From an uncultured Variovorax sp. (GTDB taxonomy: Bacteria; Pseudomonadota; Gammaproteobacteria; Burkholderiales; Burkholderiaceae_C), in NCBI GenBank assembly GCA_903872875.1, contig CAIQMJ010000276.1, positions 1-12,797 of the forward strand: DNA of 12,797 bases. Direction: 5' to 3'. Under the pieces are notes generated by a model, which worked only from the letters and a program-made list of their open reading frames with translations, searched no databases and was not told the origin of the DNA. Below, piece by piece: positions 1 to 7,680 of the stretch. Each line of letters starts with the position of its first letter. The stretch's first letter is position 1. Both the position numbers and the translations under genes were made by a program.

Positions 1-178
1 GGTGCCCGACGCGCCGCAGTTCTCGGTCTACAGCGTCAGCAACGTGAACCGGCCGCTGTCGCAGCTGGGCCTGAACTTCCTGTCGCTGGCGGCCGAGGAA
101 CTGGCCGCGCTGCAGGCGCTGCCGCTGGCCTGGGACGGCCATGGGCAGGCGCTGGCGGATGGCGCCGGCAGCGGCTGA
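1..178 (+). CDS. C-terminal end of an unrecognised protein (5' cut by the window)
   Basis: An open frame runs from position 2 (codon phase 2) to a TGA at 176-178 and gives about 58 residues, beginning VPDAPQFSVYSVSNVNRPLS and ending in a Gly/Ser/Ala-rich tail. The codon use is strongly GC3-biased like the neighbouring genes, which supports real coding. I do not recognise the family. The tail has an Ala/Leu-rich stretch that looks helical (LNFLSLAAEELAALQALP) and no visible motif. It converges with the LysR gene, whose stop lies about 20 bases downstream, so the two genes are tail to tail and share only a very short spacer. Confidence 0.55.
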   Translation, partial: VPDAPQFSVYSVSNVNRPLSQLGLNFLSLAAEELAALQALPLAWDGHGQALADGAGSG

Positions 179-199
179 GGCCGCCGCACGCCGCAGTCT

Positions 200-1096
200 T
201 CAGGCCGGTTGCTTCAACCGCTCCAGTTCCGCCTCGGCCTGCGCGACGAAGACCTCGGACAGCTGCGACGCGGCCACGTTCCGATGGGTCAGTGCGAACA
301 CGTCGAAGGACGGCGCACCGGCAATCGGCCGGAAAGCCAATGAATCCGTCATGCAGCCGCGCGCGGTCAGGTCATCGACGATGGCGACGCCAGTGCCGGC
401 GGCCGCCATGGCGCAGGCGGTCTGGCCGGCGCGGACCTCGATCTGCGCATTCGGCTCGCAGCGGTGGCGAACGCACCAGTCGGCAATGATCCGGCCCTGC
501 GGCGTGTCGGCGCTGAACGAGATCAGCCGCTCCTTCAGGATGTCGGCCGGCCGCAGCGTGCGGCGTGCAGCCAGCGCATGACCTTTTGGGAACACGCACG
601 CGAGCGTCCACTGCCCGATGGCGCGCGACTGCAGCAGCGGGTCGTCGACCGGCAGGGTGGATATCGCCACGTCGGCCTCGTGGCTCAGCAGGCGCTTGAC
701 CATGTCGCGCGCCGCCAGGATCTCCAGATAGATGCGCGCCGCGGGAAAGCGCTGGCCGAGCGCGGCCAGCGCGCGCGGCACCATCTCCAGGCCGGTGCTC
801 GGGCTGGCCAGCACGCGCAGCGCAAGCATGTGGCCGCTCTTGAGCGCCAGCGCACGCTCGTCGATGCGCGCCACGCCGCGGTAGACCTGTTCCACCTCGG
901 CGAACAGCGCCTGCGCCTCCGGCGTCGGCAGCAGCTTGCCCTTGCGGCGCTCGAACAGCCGCAGCCCGAGCTGCAGCTCGATGTGGGACAGCATGCGGCT
1001 GATGCCGGGCTGCGACACGTGCAACTGCCGCGCGGCATCGGTGACCGAGCCGGCCAGCATGACGGCGCGGAAAACTTCGATCTGTCTCAGGTTCAT
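200..1096 (-). CDS. LysR-family transcriptional regulator
   Basis: A 298-residue LysR-type regulator of normal family length. The N-terminus (residues about 1-60) is the winged helix-turn-helix, with the typical pattern FRAVMLAGSVTDAARQLHVS then QPGISRMLSHIE and LGLRLFER. The rest is the periplasmic-binding-like effector domain (about 90-295). The ATG is preceded by GGAG about 4 bases upstream, which supports this start. It is divergently transcribed from the Bug receptor gene at 1217, and the 120-base spacer holds two dyads, one a perfect T-N11-A LysR box. This arrangement is the classical one in which the regulator represses itself and activates the divergent operon when a co-inducer is present. 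The ligand is unknown; a carboxylate handled by the neighbouring receptor and oxidoreductase is the simplest guess. Confidence 0.95.
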   Translation of the reverse strand: MNLRQIEVFRAVMLAGSVTDAARQLHVSQPGISRMLSHIELQLGLRLFERRKGKLLPTPEAQALFAEVEQVYRGVARIDERALALKSGHMLALRVLASPSTGLEMVPRALAALGQRFPAARIYLEILAARDMVKRLLSHEADVAISTLPVDDPLLQSRAIGQWTLACVFPKGHALAARRTLRPADILKERLISFSADTPQGRIIADWCVRHRCEPNAQIEVRAGQTACAMAAAGTGVAIVDDLTARGCMTDSLAFRPIAGAPSFDVFALTHRNVAASQLSEVFVAQAEAELERLKQPA

Positions 1097-1119
1097 GGCG
1101 CTCCGATGGCTGTCACTCG

Positions 1120-1134
1120 ATAACGCGATGTTAT
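1120..1134. promoter_or_regulatory. LysR box, perfect dyad ATAAC-N5-GTTAT
   Basis: ATAAC GCGAT GTTAT is a perfect inverted repeat that contains the LysR signature T-N11-A (T at 1121, A at 1133). It lies 24 bases upstream of the LysR start and about 83 bases upstream of the receptor gene. This fits the high-affinity recognition site at which a LysR protein binds and autoregulates. Confidence 0.6.
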
Positions 1135-1142
1135 GAGCCTCC

Positions 1143-1184
1143 CAGATCTTGGTATTGGAAGGTCTGCGTCGCGCTGCCTACGAT
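1143..1184 (+). promoter_or_regulatory. Promoter of the receptor/oxidoreductase operon with a second dyad over the -35
   Basis: An imperfect inverted repeat, CAGATCTT-N8-AAGGTCTG (1143-1166, 7 of 8 arm positions paired), overlaps a possible -35 TTGGAA (1155-1160). This is followed after 18 bases by TACGAT (1179-1184) as a possible -10. Its centre lies about 27 bases from the centre of the upstream LysR box. A second, weaker site overlapping the -35 matches the usual recognition-site plus activation-site layout of LysR-activated promoters. The promoter elements are read by eye only. Confidence 0.45.
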
Positions 1185-1216
1185 CGGCGCCTTCATAGAA
1201 CAAAGGCAGACAAGAC

Positions 1217-2248
1217 ATGGTCCATCGACCTCTCGCCGACGCCGGCCCGGCCGCCGTCGGCCTCACGCGCCGTGGCGCGCTCTCGACGCTTGCCGTCGCG
1301 CTCGGCGGCGGTCTCGCCGGCCTGCACGGCCATGCGATGGCCGCGGAAGCCTGGCCGACGAAGACGGTGCGCATCATCGTGCCCTTCGCACCCGGCGGCG
1401 GCGCCGACGGCTCGGCGCGCGTGCTCGCGGAAGTGCTCGCGCCGCAACTCGGCCAGTCCGTCATCGTCGACAACAAGCCGGGCGCAGGCAGCGCCATCGG
1501 CGTGATGGCCGCGGCGCAGGCACGCGACGGCCACACGCTGCTGATGGGCAGCAACAGCATGGTGATCAACCCGTCGCTGAACCCGAAGCTGGGCTACGAC
1601 GTGGCACGCGACTTCGACGCGATCGGCATGGTGTCGGAACAGCCGCTGGTGCTGGTCGTGCCGGCCGCATCGCCGGCCAAGTCGGTGGCCGACCTGATCG
1701 CGCAGGCCAAGGCGCAGCCCGGCCAGCTGAGCGCGGGCAACAGCGGCACCGGCACGCTGGCCCACCTGACGGCCGAGCTGTTCTCGCTGCAGACCGCGAC
1801 CTCGCTGGTCAGCGTGCCCTACAAGGGCGAAAGCGCGCTGATGCCCGACCTGATCTCGGGCCTGGTGTCGATGGGCTTCCTCAACCTGCCGAGCGTGATC
1901 GTGCACATCCGCTCCGGCCGGCTGCGTGCGCTGGCGGTGTCGTCGGCGCAGCCTTCGCCCGACCTGCCCGGCGTGCCGACCTTGCGCAGCGTCGGACTGC
2001 AGGCGCTCGAGGTGCAGGGCTGGGCGACGCTGGTCGCGCCCAAGGGCACGATCCCGGCGGATGGGCTGGCGCGCCTCGACGGCCTGCTCACCGCCGCACT
2101 CGAATCGGACGCCGTCAAGAAGCGCTTCGCCGCACTGAGCCTCGCGCCTTTCCCCAGCAACCGCCAAGTCACCACGCAGTACCTGCGCACCGAAGGCAGC
2201 CGCTGGGAGCAGGTGATCAAGACCCGCGGCATCCACGTGGAGAACTGA
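1217..2248 (+). CDS. Tripartite tricarboxylate transporter (Bug/TctC) family substrate-binding protein
   Basis: A 343-residue periplasmic solute receptor of the Bug/TctC family (normal length about 320-340). It starts with a twin-arginine-like export signal: TRRGAL at residues 17-22, a hydrophobic stretch to about 36, then an AMA-AEA-type cleavage site near residue 42. Family hallmarks follow: WPTKTVRIIVPFAPGGGADG (46-65) and the NKPGAGSAIG segment, both lining the carboxylate-binding cleft in known Bug structures. An A-rich C-terminal lobe has the usual GVPTLRSVG and GWATLVAPKG strings. No TctA or TctB membrane subunits are encoded nearby, which is common because Bug receptors outnumber their permeases in Burkholderiales. 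Its stop lies 4 bases before the oxidoreductase start, so the two genes form an operon, probably under the divergent LysR. The ligand cannot be read from sequence. Confidence 0.95.
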   Translation: MVHRPLADAGPAAVGLTRRGALSTLAVALGGGLAGLHGHAMAAEAWPTKTVRIIVPFAPGGGADGSARVLAEVLAPQLGQSVIVDNKPGAGSAIGVMAAAQARDGHTLLMGSNSMVINPSLNPKLGYDVARDFDAIGMVSEQPLVLVVPAASPAKSVADLIAQAKAQPGQLSAGNSGTGTLAHLTAELFSLQTATSLVSVPYKGESALMPDLISGLVSMGFLNLPSVIVHIRSGRLRALAVSSAQPSPDLPGVPTLRSVGLQALEVQGWATLVAPKGTIPADGLARLDGLLTAALESDAVKKRFAALSLAPFPSNRQVTTQYLRTEGSRWEQVIKTRGIHVEN

Positions 2249-2252
2249 CCCG

Positions 2253-3563
2253 ATGGGCACGGCACGACGCATCGATGGCAAGGTTCTGGACGCCGACGTA
2301 GTGGTCTGCGGCGGCGGCGTCGCGGGCACCATGGCGGCGGTCGCGGCGGCGCGGCGCGGCGCGTCGGTGGTGCTGATCGAGCGCTACGGCTTTCTCGGCG
2401 GCAACGCGACCGCCGGCGCCGTCGCGCAATTCAACAGCTGGCAGACCGGCAAGGGCCGCACGGTCGTCGCCGGCCTGGCCGACGAGGTCGTGGCAAGGCT
2501 GCGGGCCTATGGCGGCGCACGGCCGCACGAGAGCTTCGTGATGTCGACCGGCCACCACATGGACCGCGTCGAATACTCGCCCGAAGTGTTGAAGCTGGTG
2601 CTCGACGACATGGTCATCGAAGCCGGCGTGCAACCGCTGTTGCATGCGAACCTGCTCGACGTCGACTGCGAAGGCGGTCGCATCACAGCCGTGCGCGTGC
2701 TGACCAAGGGCGGCGTACTGACGGTGCGGGAGGGCGTGCTGATCGACGCATCGGGCGACATCGACGCGCTGGACCGCGCGGGCGCGCGCTTTCTCGAACT
2801 CGATGCCGACGAGCAACTGCAGCCGGCCACGATGATCTTCCGCTTCGGCCCGATCGACTACACCCGCTTCGATGCACTGTCGAAGGCCGAGACCGCGGCA
2901 TTGGCGAAACGCGGCCATGCGGAAGGCCATCTGGCGCGGGCCGCACTGCACTCGAGCCGCGACCCGTATTCGGACGATGGCTGGTTCAACATCAGCCGCC
3001 TCGGCATCGACGCGACCGATCCGATGGCGCTCGGTGCCGCGGAGATGGAAGGCCGGCGCCAGGCCTGGAAAGCGGCGCAATTTCTCGCGTCATCGGTGCC
3101 GGGTTGCGAAGGCGGCCAACTGCGCGCGTTTGCGACGCAAGTCGGCATCCGCGAAACGCGGCGTGTCGAAGGCGACCATGTGCTGACGGCCGAGGAGCTG
3201 ATGCGGCCGGTCGATTTTCCGGATGCCATCGCAGCCGGCGCGTACCCGATCGACATCCATCCCGCATCGGGCGGTGCATTGCACTACGTGCCGATGGGCG
3301 ACGACCACGCTTATCAGATCCCGTATCGCTCGCTGCTGCCGCTGGGCCTGGACAACGCGCTGGTGGTCGGCCGCGGCATCTCCGCTACGCACCAGGCGCT
3401 GGCGGCGATCCGCGTGATGACGATCTCGATGGCGGTGGGTCAGGCGGCCGGCACCGCGGCGGCACTAGCGCTGCAGAAGACCGACGGGCGTGGAAACGTG
3501 CGGGCCGTCGACACTGACGCGCTGCGCACCGCGCTACTGCAGGACGGTGCGGTCCTGCGCTGA
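2253..3563 (+). CDS. FAD-dependent oxidoreductase (FAD_oxidored, PF12831-like)
   Basis: A 436-residue soluble flavoprotein. The N-terminal Rossmann dinucleotide-binding motif is CGGGVAG (residues 19-25), ending with the ribose-binding acid E43 and followed by the GFLGGNATAG string typical of the FAD-dependent oxidoreductase family PF12831. A second FAD contact, IDASGDIDAL, is near residue 170. The C-terminal segment ALVVGRGISATHQALAAIRVM, then SMAVGQAAG, closes the FAD site. No signal peptide or membrane segment is seen. It follows the Bug receptor gene by 4 bases and is probably co-transcribed and co-regulated by the LysR protein. The likely job is to oxidise the compound delivered through the receptor, or one of its metabolites; the substrate is unknown. 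Family assignment is confident, reaction is not. Confidence 0.9.
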   Translation: MGTARRIDGKVLDADVVVCGGGVAGTMAAVAAARRGASVVLIERYGFLGGNATAGAVAQFNSWQTGKGRTVVAGLADEVVARLRAYGGARPHESFVMSTGHHMDRVEYSPEVLKLVLDDMVIEAGVQPLLHANLLDVDCEGGRITAVRVLTKGGVLTVREGVLIDASGDIDALDRAGARFLELDADEQLQPATMIFRFGPIDYTRFDALSKAETAALAKRGHAEGHLARAALHSSRDPYSDDGWFNISRLGIDATDPMALGAAEMEGRRQAWKAAQFLASSVPGCEGGQLRAFATQVGIRETRRVEGDHVLTAEELMRPVDFPDAIAAGAYPIDIHPASGGALHYVPMGDDHAYQIPYRSLLPLGLDNALVVGRGISATHQALAAIRVMTISMAVGQAAGTAAALALQKTDGRGNVRAVDTDALRTALLQDGAVLR

Positions 3564-3636
3564 TGCGCCGACCCACCTCGACGCAAGGCCGGCGTGATGA
3601 GCCGGTCCAAGCGCTGAGGCACTTGGGCAACTCCGG

Positions 3637-4383
3637 TTAGGCTGCCAGCGCCGCACTGAGCCGCTGACCCGCATATGCCTGCGCCTGCTTCGCCTTGTGC
3701 AGCACGGCAGCCGCGCCGAAGAACTCGTGCGGCACGCCTTCGTAGTCGCGGCGCTCCACCGGCACGCCAGCATCGCGCAACGCGTCTTCCAGCTTGGCGC
3801 CGTCGCTGCGCAGCGGGTCGAGCCGAGCGTTGATGATCGTCACCGGCGGCAGGCCGGCCAGGTCGGCTTCGATCAGTTGCAGGCGCGTGTCCTTCAGGTC
3901 GGCTTCACTGCGGATCAGGTGCTCGACGAACCACTGCACCATCGCGCGGTTGAGCGGCTTGGCGATGGCGTTCTCGAGGTACGACTCGGTGTTCAGGCTG
4001 GTCTGCGCGACTGGATAGACCGCGAGCACGTGGCGCGGCGCGGCCAGGCCGGCATCGCGTGCGGCAATCGCGGTCGCGACGGCCAGGTTGCCGCCGGCGC
4101 TCTCGCCGGCCAGCGCAAGGCGGGCCGGATCGCCACCGATGAAGCTCGCGTTCTTGGTGAGCCAACGGTAGGCCGCCAGCGCATCGTCCCAGGCTGCGGG
4201 AAACTTGTGTTCCGGTGCCTGGCGGTAGTCGACCGACACCACGATCGCGTTCGATTCGGCTGCGAGGCCGCGCGCGCCGGCGTCGTAGACCTCCTTGTCG
4301 GCGATCACCCAGCCACCGCCGTGGAAGTACAGGATCACCGGGAACGGGCCGGTGCCGACGGGTGTGTAGACCGTGGCAGGTGA
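3637..4383 (-). pseudogene. N-terminally truncated alpha/beta hydrolase (acetyl esterase/HSL type)
   Basis: The minus-strand frame encodes the whole alpha/beta-hydrolase_3 core: a YTPVGTGPFPVILYFHGGGW entry with the HGGG oxyanion motif, SVDYRQAPEHKFPAAWDDA, the nucleophile elbow GESAGG (Ser 80 if the GTG at 4338 is residue 1), the acid segment DPLRSDG and the histidine segment GVPHEFF, ending in TAA at 3639-3637. From family knowledge, related Comamonad esterases carry about 100 or more residues, often with a signal peptide, before YTP. Here that part is absent: upstream of about 4383 the frame continues into unrelated sequence, and the dadX stop lies at 4514. No ATG or TTG occurs in frame; the first usable start is GTG at 4338, inside the core strand before HGGG, with no clear ribosome site. 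I read this as a gene decayed by a 5' deletion. A CTG start near 4396-4404, giving a lidless but active enzyme, is the alternative. Confidence 0.7.
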
Positions 4384-4483
4384 ATTCGAAAAGATCAGGC
4401 TCAGGAAGCCGATGAAGAACTTTTGTCGGACAGACGGCCGACCGCCGGTGCGGCCAGTCGACGGCGACCCGGCGTGACGAAAC

Positions 4484-4503
4484 GCAACGGACCCATCCGT
4501 TGC
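4484..4503 (-). terminator. Hairpin terminator after dadX
   Basis: GCAACGGA-CCCA-TCCGTTGC is a perfect 8-bp stem with a 4-base loop, starting 10 bases beyond the dadX stop. On the minus strand it is followed by GTTTCGTC, a short T-rich run. This fits a modest intrinsic terminator for the dadA-dadX transcript. It also means that the hydrolase remnant downstream would need its own promoter, and none is obvious in the roughly 100 bases available. Confidence 0.55.
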
Positions 4504-4513
4504 CCGCCGCGCT

Positions 4514-5590
4514 TCAGGGAGCGTCGGCGCCCTCGTACACGAGCGGCACGCGCTTCACGTTGCAGAGCAGTTCATACGACAGCGTGCCTGCGGCGCGCGC
4601 CACGTCGTTCACGCTGACCTGCTTGCCCCACAGCTCGACGCGGCTGCCGATGCCGGTCTCGGGCAGGGCGCTGAGATCGACCGTGAGCATGTCCATGGAC
4701 ACGCGCCCGACCAGCCGCGACGGCCGGCCATCGACGGTGACGGGGGTGCCGGTCGGCGCGATGCGCGGGTAGCCGTCGGCATAGCCGACCGCGACGAGGC
4801 CGATGCGCACCGGATGCTCGGCGACGAAACGGCCGCCATAGCCGAGTGCGTCGCCGGGCTGCAGCGTGCGCACGGCGAAGACCTGGCTTTCGAGCGTCAT
4901 CACCGCCTGGAGCCCGTGCACCGGTTCCGGCATCGGGTCGGCGCCGTAGAGCAGGATGCCGGGCCGCGCCCAGTCGCGGCGCGCGTCGGCCCAGCCGAGC
5001 ACGCCGGCCGAATTGCTCACGCTGCGCTCGCCCGGCAAGCCGGCGGTGGCGGCGTCGAAGGCCGCGATCTGGCGCGCGGTCGTGTCCTGGTCGGGCTCGT
5101 CGGCGCGCGCGAAGTGCGTCATCAGCGTGATGCGCGATGCCTTGCCGCTGGCGACGAGCCGCGCATGGGCCGCAGCGATGTCTGCGAGCGCGAAGCCGAC
5201 CCGGCGCATGCCGGAATCGGCCTTCAACCAGACGTGCAGCCCATCGGCCTGCGCGCTTTGCTCGATCAGCTGCAGCTGGGCTTCCTGGTGCACGGCGGTC
5301 CAGAGGCCGTGGGCCTGGATGTTGGCCAGGTCATCGGCGTCGAAGGCGCCTTCGAGCACGAGGATCGGCGCCGTCACGCCCGCGGCACGCAGGGCCACGG
5401 CCTCATCGGTGAACGCCACCGCGAAGCCGTCGGCGATGCCGGCCAGCGCCTGCGCGCAGCGCACCGCACCGTGGCCATAGGCGTTGGCCTTGAGCACGGC
5501 CAGCGCGCGGCCACCGTGCAGTTGCCGGGCGAAGCGGTAGTTGTGGCGCAGCGCGTCGAGGTCGATGCGCGCGCGGGAGGGGCGGGCCAT
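4514..5590 (-). CDS. dadX: Catabolic alanine racemase
   Basis: A 358-residue PLP-dependent alanine racemase, normal length. The N-terminal barrel carries the PLP-lysine motif AVLKANAYGHG (Lys 34). The second catalytic base is the Tyr of VGYADGYPR (Tyr 270). The substrate-site strings GRVSMDMLTVDL and the closing ELLCNVKRVPLVYEG are also present. It interconverts L- and D-alanine in the cytoplasm. It lies 14 bases downstream of dadA on the same strand, and the pair matches the dadA-dadX catabolic operon in which the racemase supplies D-alanine to the dehydrogenase. The symbol dadX is chosen over alr from this context; if it is the only racemase in the genome it would also serve cell-wall synthesis. 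Confidence 0.93.
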   Translation of the reverse strand: MARPSRARIDLDALRHNYRFARQLHGGRALAVLKANAYGHGAVRCAQALAGIADGFAVAFTDEAVALRAAGVTAPILVLEGAFDADDLANIQAHGLWTAVHQEAQLQLIEQSAQADGLHVWLKADSGMRRVGFALADIAAAHARLVASGKASRITLMTHFARADEPDQDTTARQIAAFDAATAGLPGERSVSNSAGVLGWADARRDWARPGILLYGADPMPEPVHGLQAVMTLESQVFAVRTLQPGDALGYGGRFVAEHPVRIGLVAVGYADGYPRIAPTGTPVTVDGRPSRLVGRVSMDMLTVDLSALPETGIGSRVELWGKQVSVNDVARAAGTLSYELLCNVKRVPLVYEGADAP

Positions 5591-5604
5591 CCGTTCGGCC
5601 CCGC

Positions 5605-6903
5605 TCAGGCCGCGGCGGGTGCCGAAGCATGCGCGCCGGCGCGGCCCGCACCGCGCGCATAGCGGTCGACGCTCAAGCCTTCGGTGCTGATCTCCGGGCG
5701 TTGGCCGGTCACCAGGTCGGCGATCAGCTTGCCGGAGCCGCAGGCCATGGTCCAGCCGAGCGTGCCGTGGCCGGTGTTCAGGAACAGGTTAGGGAAGCGC
5801 GTCGCACCGACGATCGGCGTGCTGTCGGGCGTCATCGGGCGCAGGCCGGTCCAGAAGCTGGCGCGGCCCACGTCGCCGCCCGGGAACAGGTCCTTGACGA
5901 CGAGTTCGAGCGTGGCGCGGCGGCGCGGGTCGAGCCGCAGGTCGTAGCCGCCGAGTTCGGCCATGCCGCCGACGCGGATGCGGTCGTCGAAGCGGGTGAC
6001 GGCGATCTTGTAGGTCTCGTCGAGCACGGTCGACTGCGGCGCGAAGGCCGGGTCGACCAGCGGAACGGTCAGCGAGTAGCCCTTGACCGGGTACACCGGC
6101 AGGTCGATGCCCAGCGGCTTCAACGCGCCGCGCGAGTAGCTGCCGAAGGCCAGCACGTAGCGGTCGGCGGTGAGCACCTGGCCGCCCGAGCGCACGCCCG
6201 TGATGCGGCCGCCTTCGACCACCAGGCCGTCGACCGTCTGGCCGAAGCGGAAGTCCACGCCCATGCCCTTGGCAATGGCGGCGAGCTGGTTGGTGAACAT
6301 GTGGCAGTCGCCCGTTTCGTCCTTCGGCAGGCGCAGGCCGCCGGTGAGGCGGTCGCGCGCCTGGGCCAGGCTGGGTTCGACCTCGGCGAGCTGGTCCCGC
6401 GTGAGCAGTTCATAGGGCACGTTGCACTCGCGCAGCACCTCGATGTCGCGCTGCACGGCGTCGAGCTGGGCCTGCGTGCGAAACAGCTGCAGCGTGCCGC
6501 CGGTGCGCTGCTCGTACTGGATGCCGGTGTCGGCGCGCAGTTGCTGCAGGCAGGCGCGGCTGTATTCGGCCACGCGCATCATCCGTTCCTTGTTGATCGC
6601 ATAGCGCTCCGGCGTGCAGTTGCGCAGCATCTGCGCCATCCACTGCAGTTGCGCGAGGCTGCCGTCGAGGCGGATCGCGAGCGGCGCATGTTTCTGGAAC
6701 ATCCACTTCACGGCCTTGAGCGGAATGCCCGGCGCGGCCCAGGGCGTGGAATAGCCGGGCGACACCTGGCCGGCGTTGGCGAAGCTGGTTTCGAGGGCCG
6801 GGCCGTCCTGCCGGTCGAGCAGGGTGACCTGGGCGCCGGAGCGCGCGAGGTAATAGGCCGTGCTGGTGCCGATGACGCCGCCGCCGAGGACAATGACTTT
6901 CAT
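5605..6903 (-). CDS. dadA: D-amino acid dehydrogenase small subunit (D-alanine dehydrogenase)
   Basis: A 432-residue FAD enzyme. The true start is the ATG at 6903, giving MKVIVLGGGVIGTSTAYYLA with the GxGxxG FAD fold at residues 7-12. The frame is open for about 1 kb further upstream, but that part is chance read-through across the divergent regulator. DadA hallmarks include the ETSFANAGQVSPGYSTPWAAPG string and the WTGLRPMTPDSTPIVG and NTGHGTLGWTMACGSG strings near the C-terminus. It oxidatively deaminates D-alanine and other D-amino acids to 2-oxo acids and ammonia, passing electrons to the respiratory quinone pool at the inner membrane face. A weak ribosome site (GGTGG) precedes the start. 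It is first in the dadA-dadX operon and divergent from an Lrp-type gene. Confidence 0.95.
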   Translation of the reverse strand: MKVIVLGGGVIGTSTAYYLARSGAQVTLLDRQDGPALETSFANAGQVSPGYSTPWAAPGIPLKAVKWMFQKHAPLAIRLDGSLAQLQWMAQMLRNCTPERYAINKERMMRVAEYSRACLQQLRADTGIQYEQRTGGTLQLFRTQAQLDAVQRDIEVLRECNVPYELLTRDQLAEVEPSLAQARDRLTGGLRLPKDETGDCHMFTNQLAAIAKGMGVDFRFGQTVDGLVVEGGRITGVRSGGQVLTADRYVLAFGSYSRGALKPLGIDLPVYPVKGYSLTVPLVDPAFAPQSTVLDETYKIAVTRFDDRIRVGGMAELGGYDLRLDPRRRATLELVVKDLFPGGDVGRASFWTGLRPMTPDSTPIVGATRFPNLFLNTGHGTLGWTMACGSGKLIADLVTGQRPEISTEGLSVDRYARGAGRAGAHASAPAAA

Positions 6904-6965
6904 GGGGAAACCACCGAGTGAAGTAGATTTCCGCAAATTTATGCCCAACGATCCAGTAAATTCGA

Positions 6966-7014
6966 CTGAAATCTTGGTGCATCGCAGTGGAATTTGCTGA
7001 AATTTTGGTGCATC
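6966..7014. promoter_or_regulatory. 18-bp direct repeat, probable Lrp/DadR operator
   Basis: CTGAAATCTTGGTGCATC (6966-6983) recurs as CTGAAATTTTGGTGCATC (6997-7014), with 17 of 18 bases identical. The offset is 31 bases, close to three helical turns, so both copies face the same side of the DNA. The whole 129-base spacer between dadA and the Lrp gene is AT-richer than its surroundings. Lrp/AsnC proteins bind AT-rich sites as dimers arrayed around a protein disc, and phased sites suit this. The repeat therefore probably controls both divergent genes. Confidence 0.6.
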
Positions 7015-7032
7015 CCGCCTTTGGAAAGTGAC

Positions 7033-7500
7033 ATGGCCGACCTCGACCGGACCGACCGGAAAATCCTCGACATCCTGCAGCGCCAGGGCCGCATCTCGAT
7101 GACCGAACTGGCCGAGCAGATCGGCCTGTCGACCTCGCCCTGTTCGGAGCGCGTGAAGCGCATGGAGCGCGAGGGCGTGATCACCGGCTACCACGCGCGG
7201 CTGTCGCCCGAAGCGCTGGGCAAGACGCTGCTGGTGTTCGTCGAGATCAAGCTCGCGTCCAAGTCCGGCGAGGTGTTCGACAAGGTCCGCAAGGAGCTGC
7301 TGCACGTGCCCGACGTGCAGGAATGCCATCTGGTGTCGGGCAGCTTCGACTACCTGGTGAAGGCGCGGCTGGGCGGCATGGGCGAATACCGGCGGCTGCT
7401 CGGCGACATCCTGAAGAAGCTGCCGGTGGCCGCCGAATCGCACAGCTACATCGTGATGGAGGAAGTGAAGGAGACGCTGGCGATGCCGGTCGGCCTGTAG
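7033..7500 (+). CDS. Lrp/AsnC-family transcriptional regulator (DadR/BkdR type)
   Basis: A 155-residue Lrp/AsnC regulator, counted from the ATG at 7033, which has GGAAAG 4 bases upstream. An upstream in-frame ATG at 6994 would add 13 residues that run through the second operator repeat and do not look like the family. The AsnC helix-turn-helix is at residues 22-48 (MTELAEQIGLSTSPCSERVK after LDRTDRKILDILQRQGRIS). The RAM ligand-binding domain follows, with the VQECHLVSGSFDYLVKARLG pattern. It is divergent from dadA-dadX; in proteobacteria such a neighbour (DadR) senses L-alanine and activates dad genes. The link is inferred from gene order and the operator repeat. Confidence 0.92.
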   Translation: MADLDRTDRKILDILQRQGRISMTELAEQIGLSTSPCSERVKRMEREGVITGYHARLSPEALGKTLLVFVEIKLASKSGEVFDKVRKELLHVPDVQECHLVSGSFDYLVKARLGGMGEYRRLLGDILKKLPVAAESHSYIVMEEVKETLAMPVGL

Positions 7501-7587
7501 CACCCTTCCCGCATCGCGCCACCCGGGCGTGTCGCGGCGGCGCGCGATTGTCCTGCTGGTGGATCGGACTGTCGCCCGCGCAGTGCT

Positions 7588-7616
7588 TTGCGGTGCGCCG
7601 GTCGTCCCCATATGCT
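7588..7616 (+). promoter_or_regulatory. Sigma-70-like promoter of the pirin gene
   Basis: TTGCGG (7588-7593), 17 bases, then TATGCT (7611-7616), about 65 bases before the pirin ATG. Spacing is ideal and each hexamer has 4 matches to consensus. It sits in the 180-base gap after the Lrp gene, which otherwise shows nothing I can name. It suggests that pirin is transcribed separately. Confidence 0.5.
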
Positions 7617-7680
7617 TGGTATCACCTTCGGCGCCAGCGGGGTCTTCGACCGGCCGGCGTCCACAGCAGAAAGCACCCCG

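Noticed and set aside
1193..2332. 379-residue minus-strand frame opposite the Bug receptor
   Set aside because: It is rich in His, Arg and Gln with no motif and is fully explained as the antisense of a strongly supported gene.
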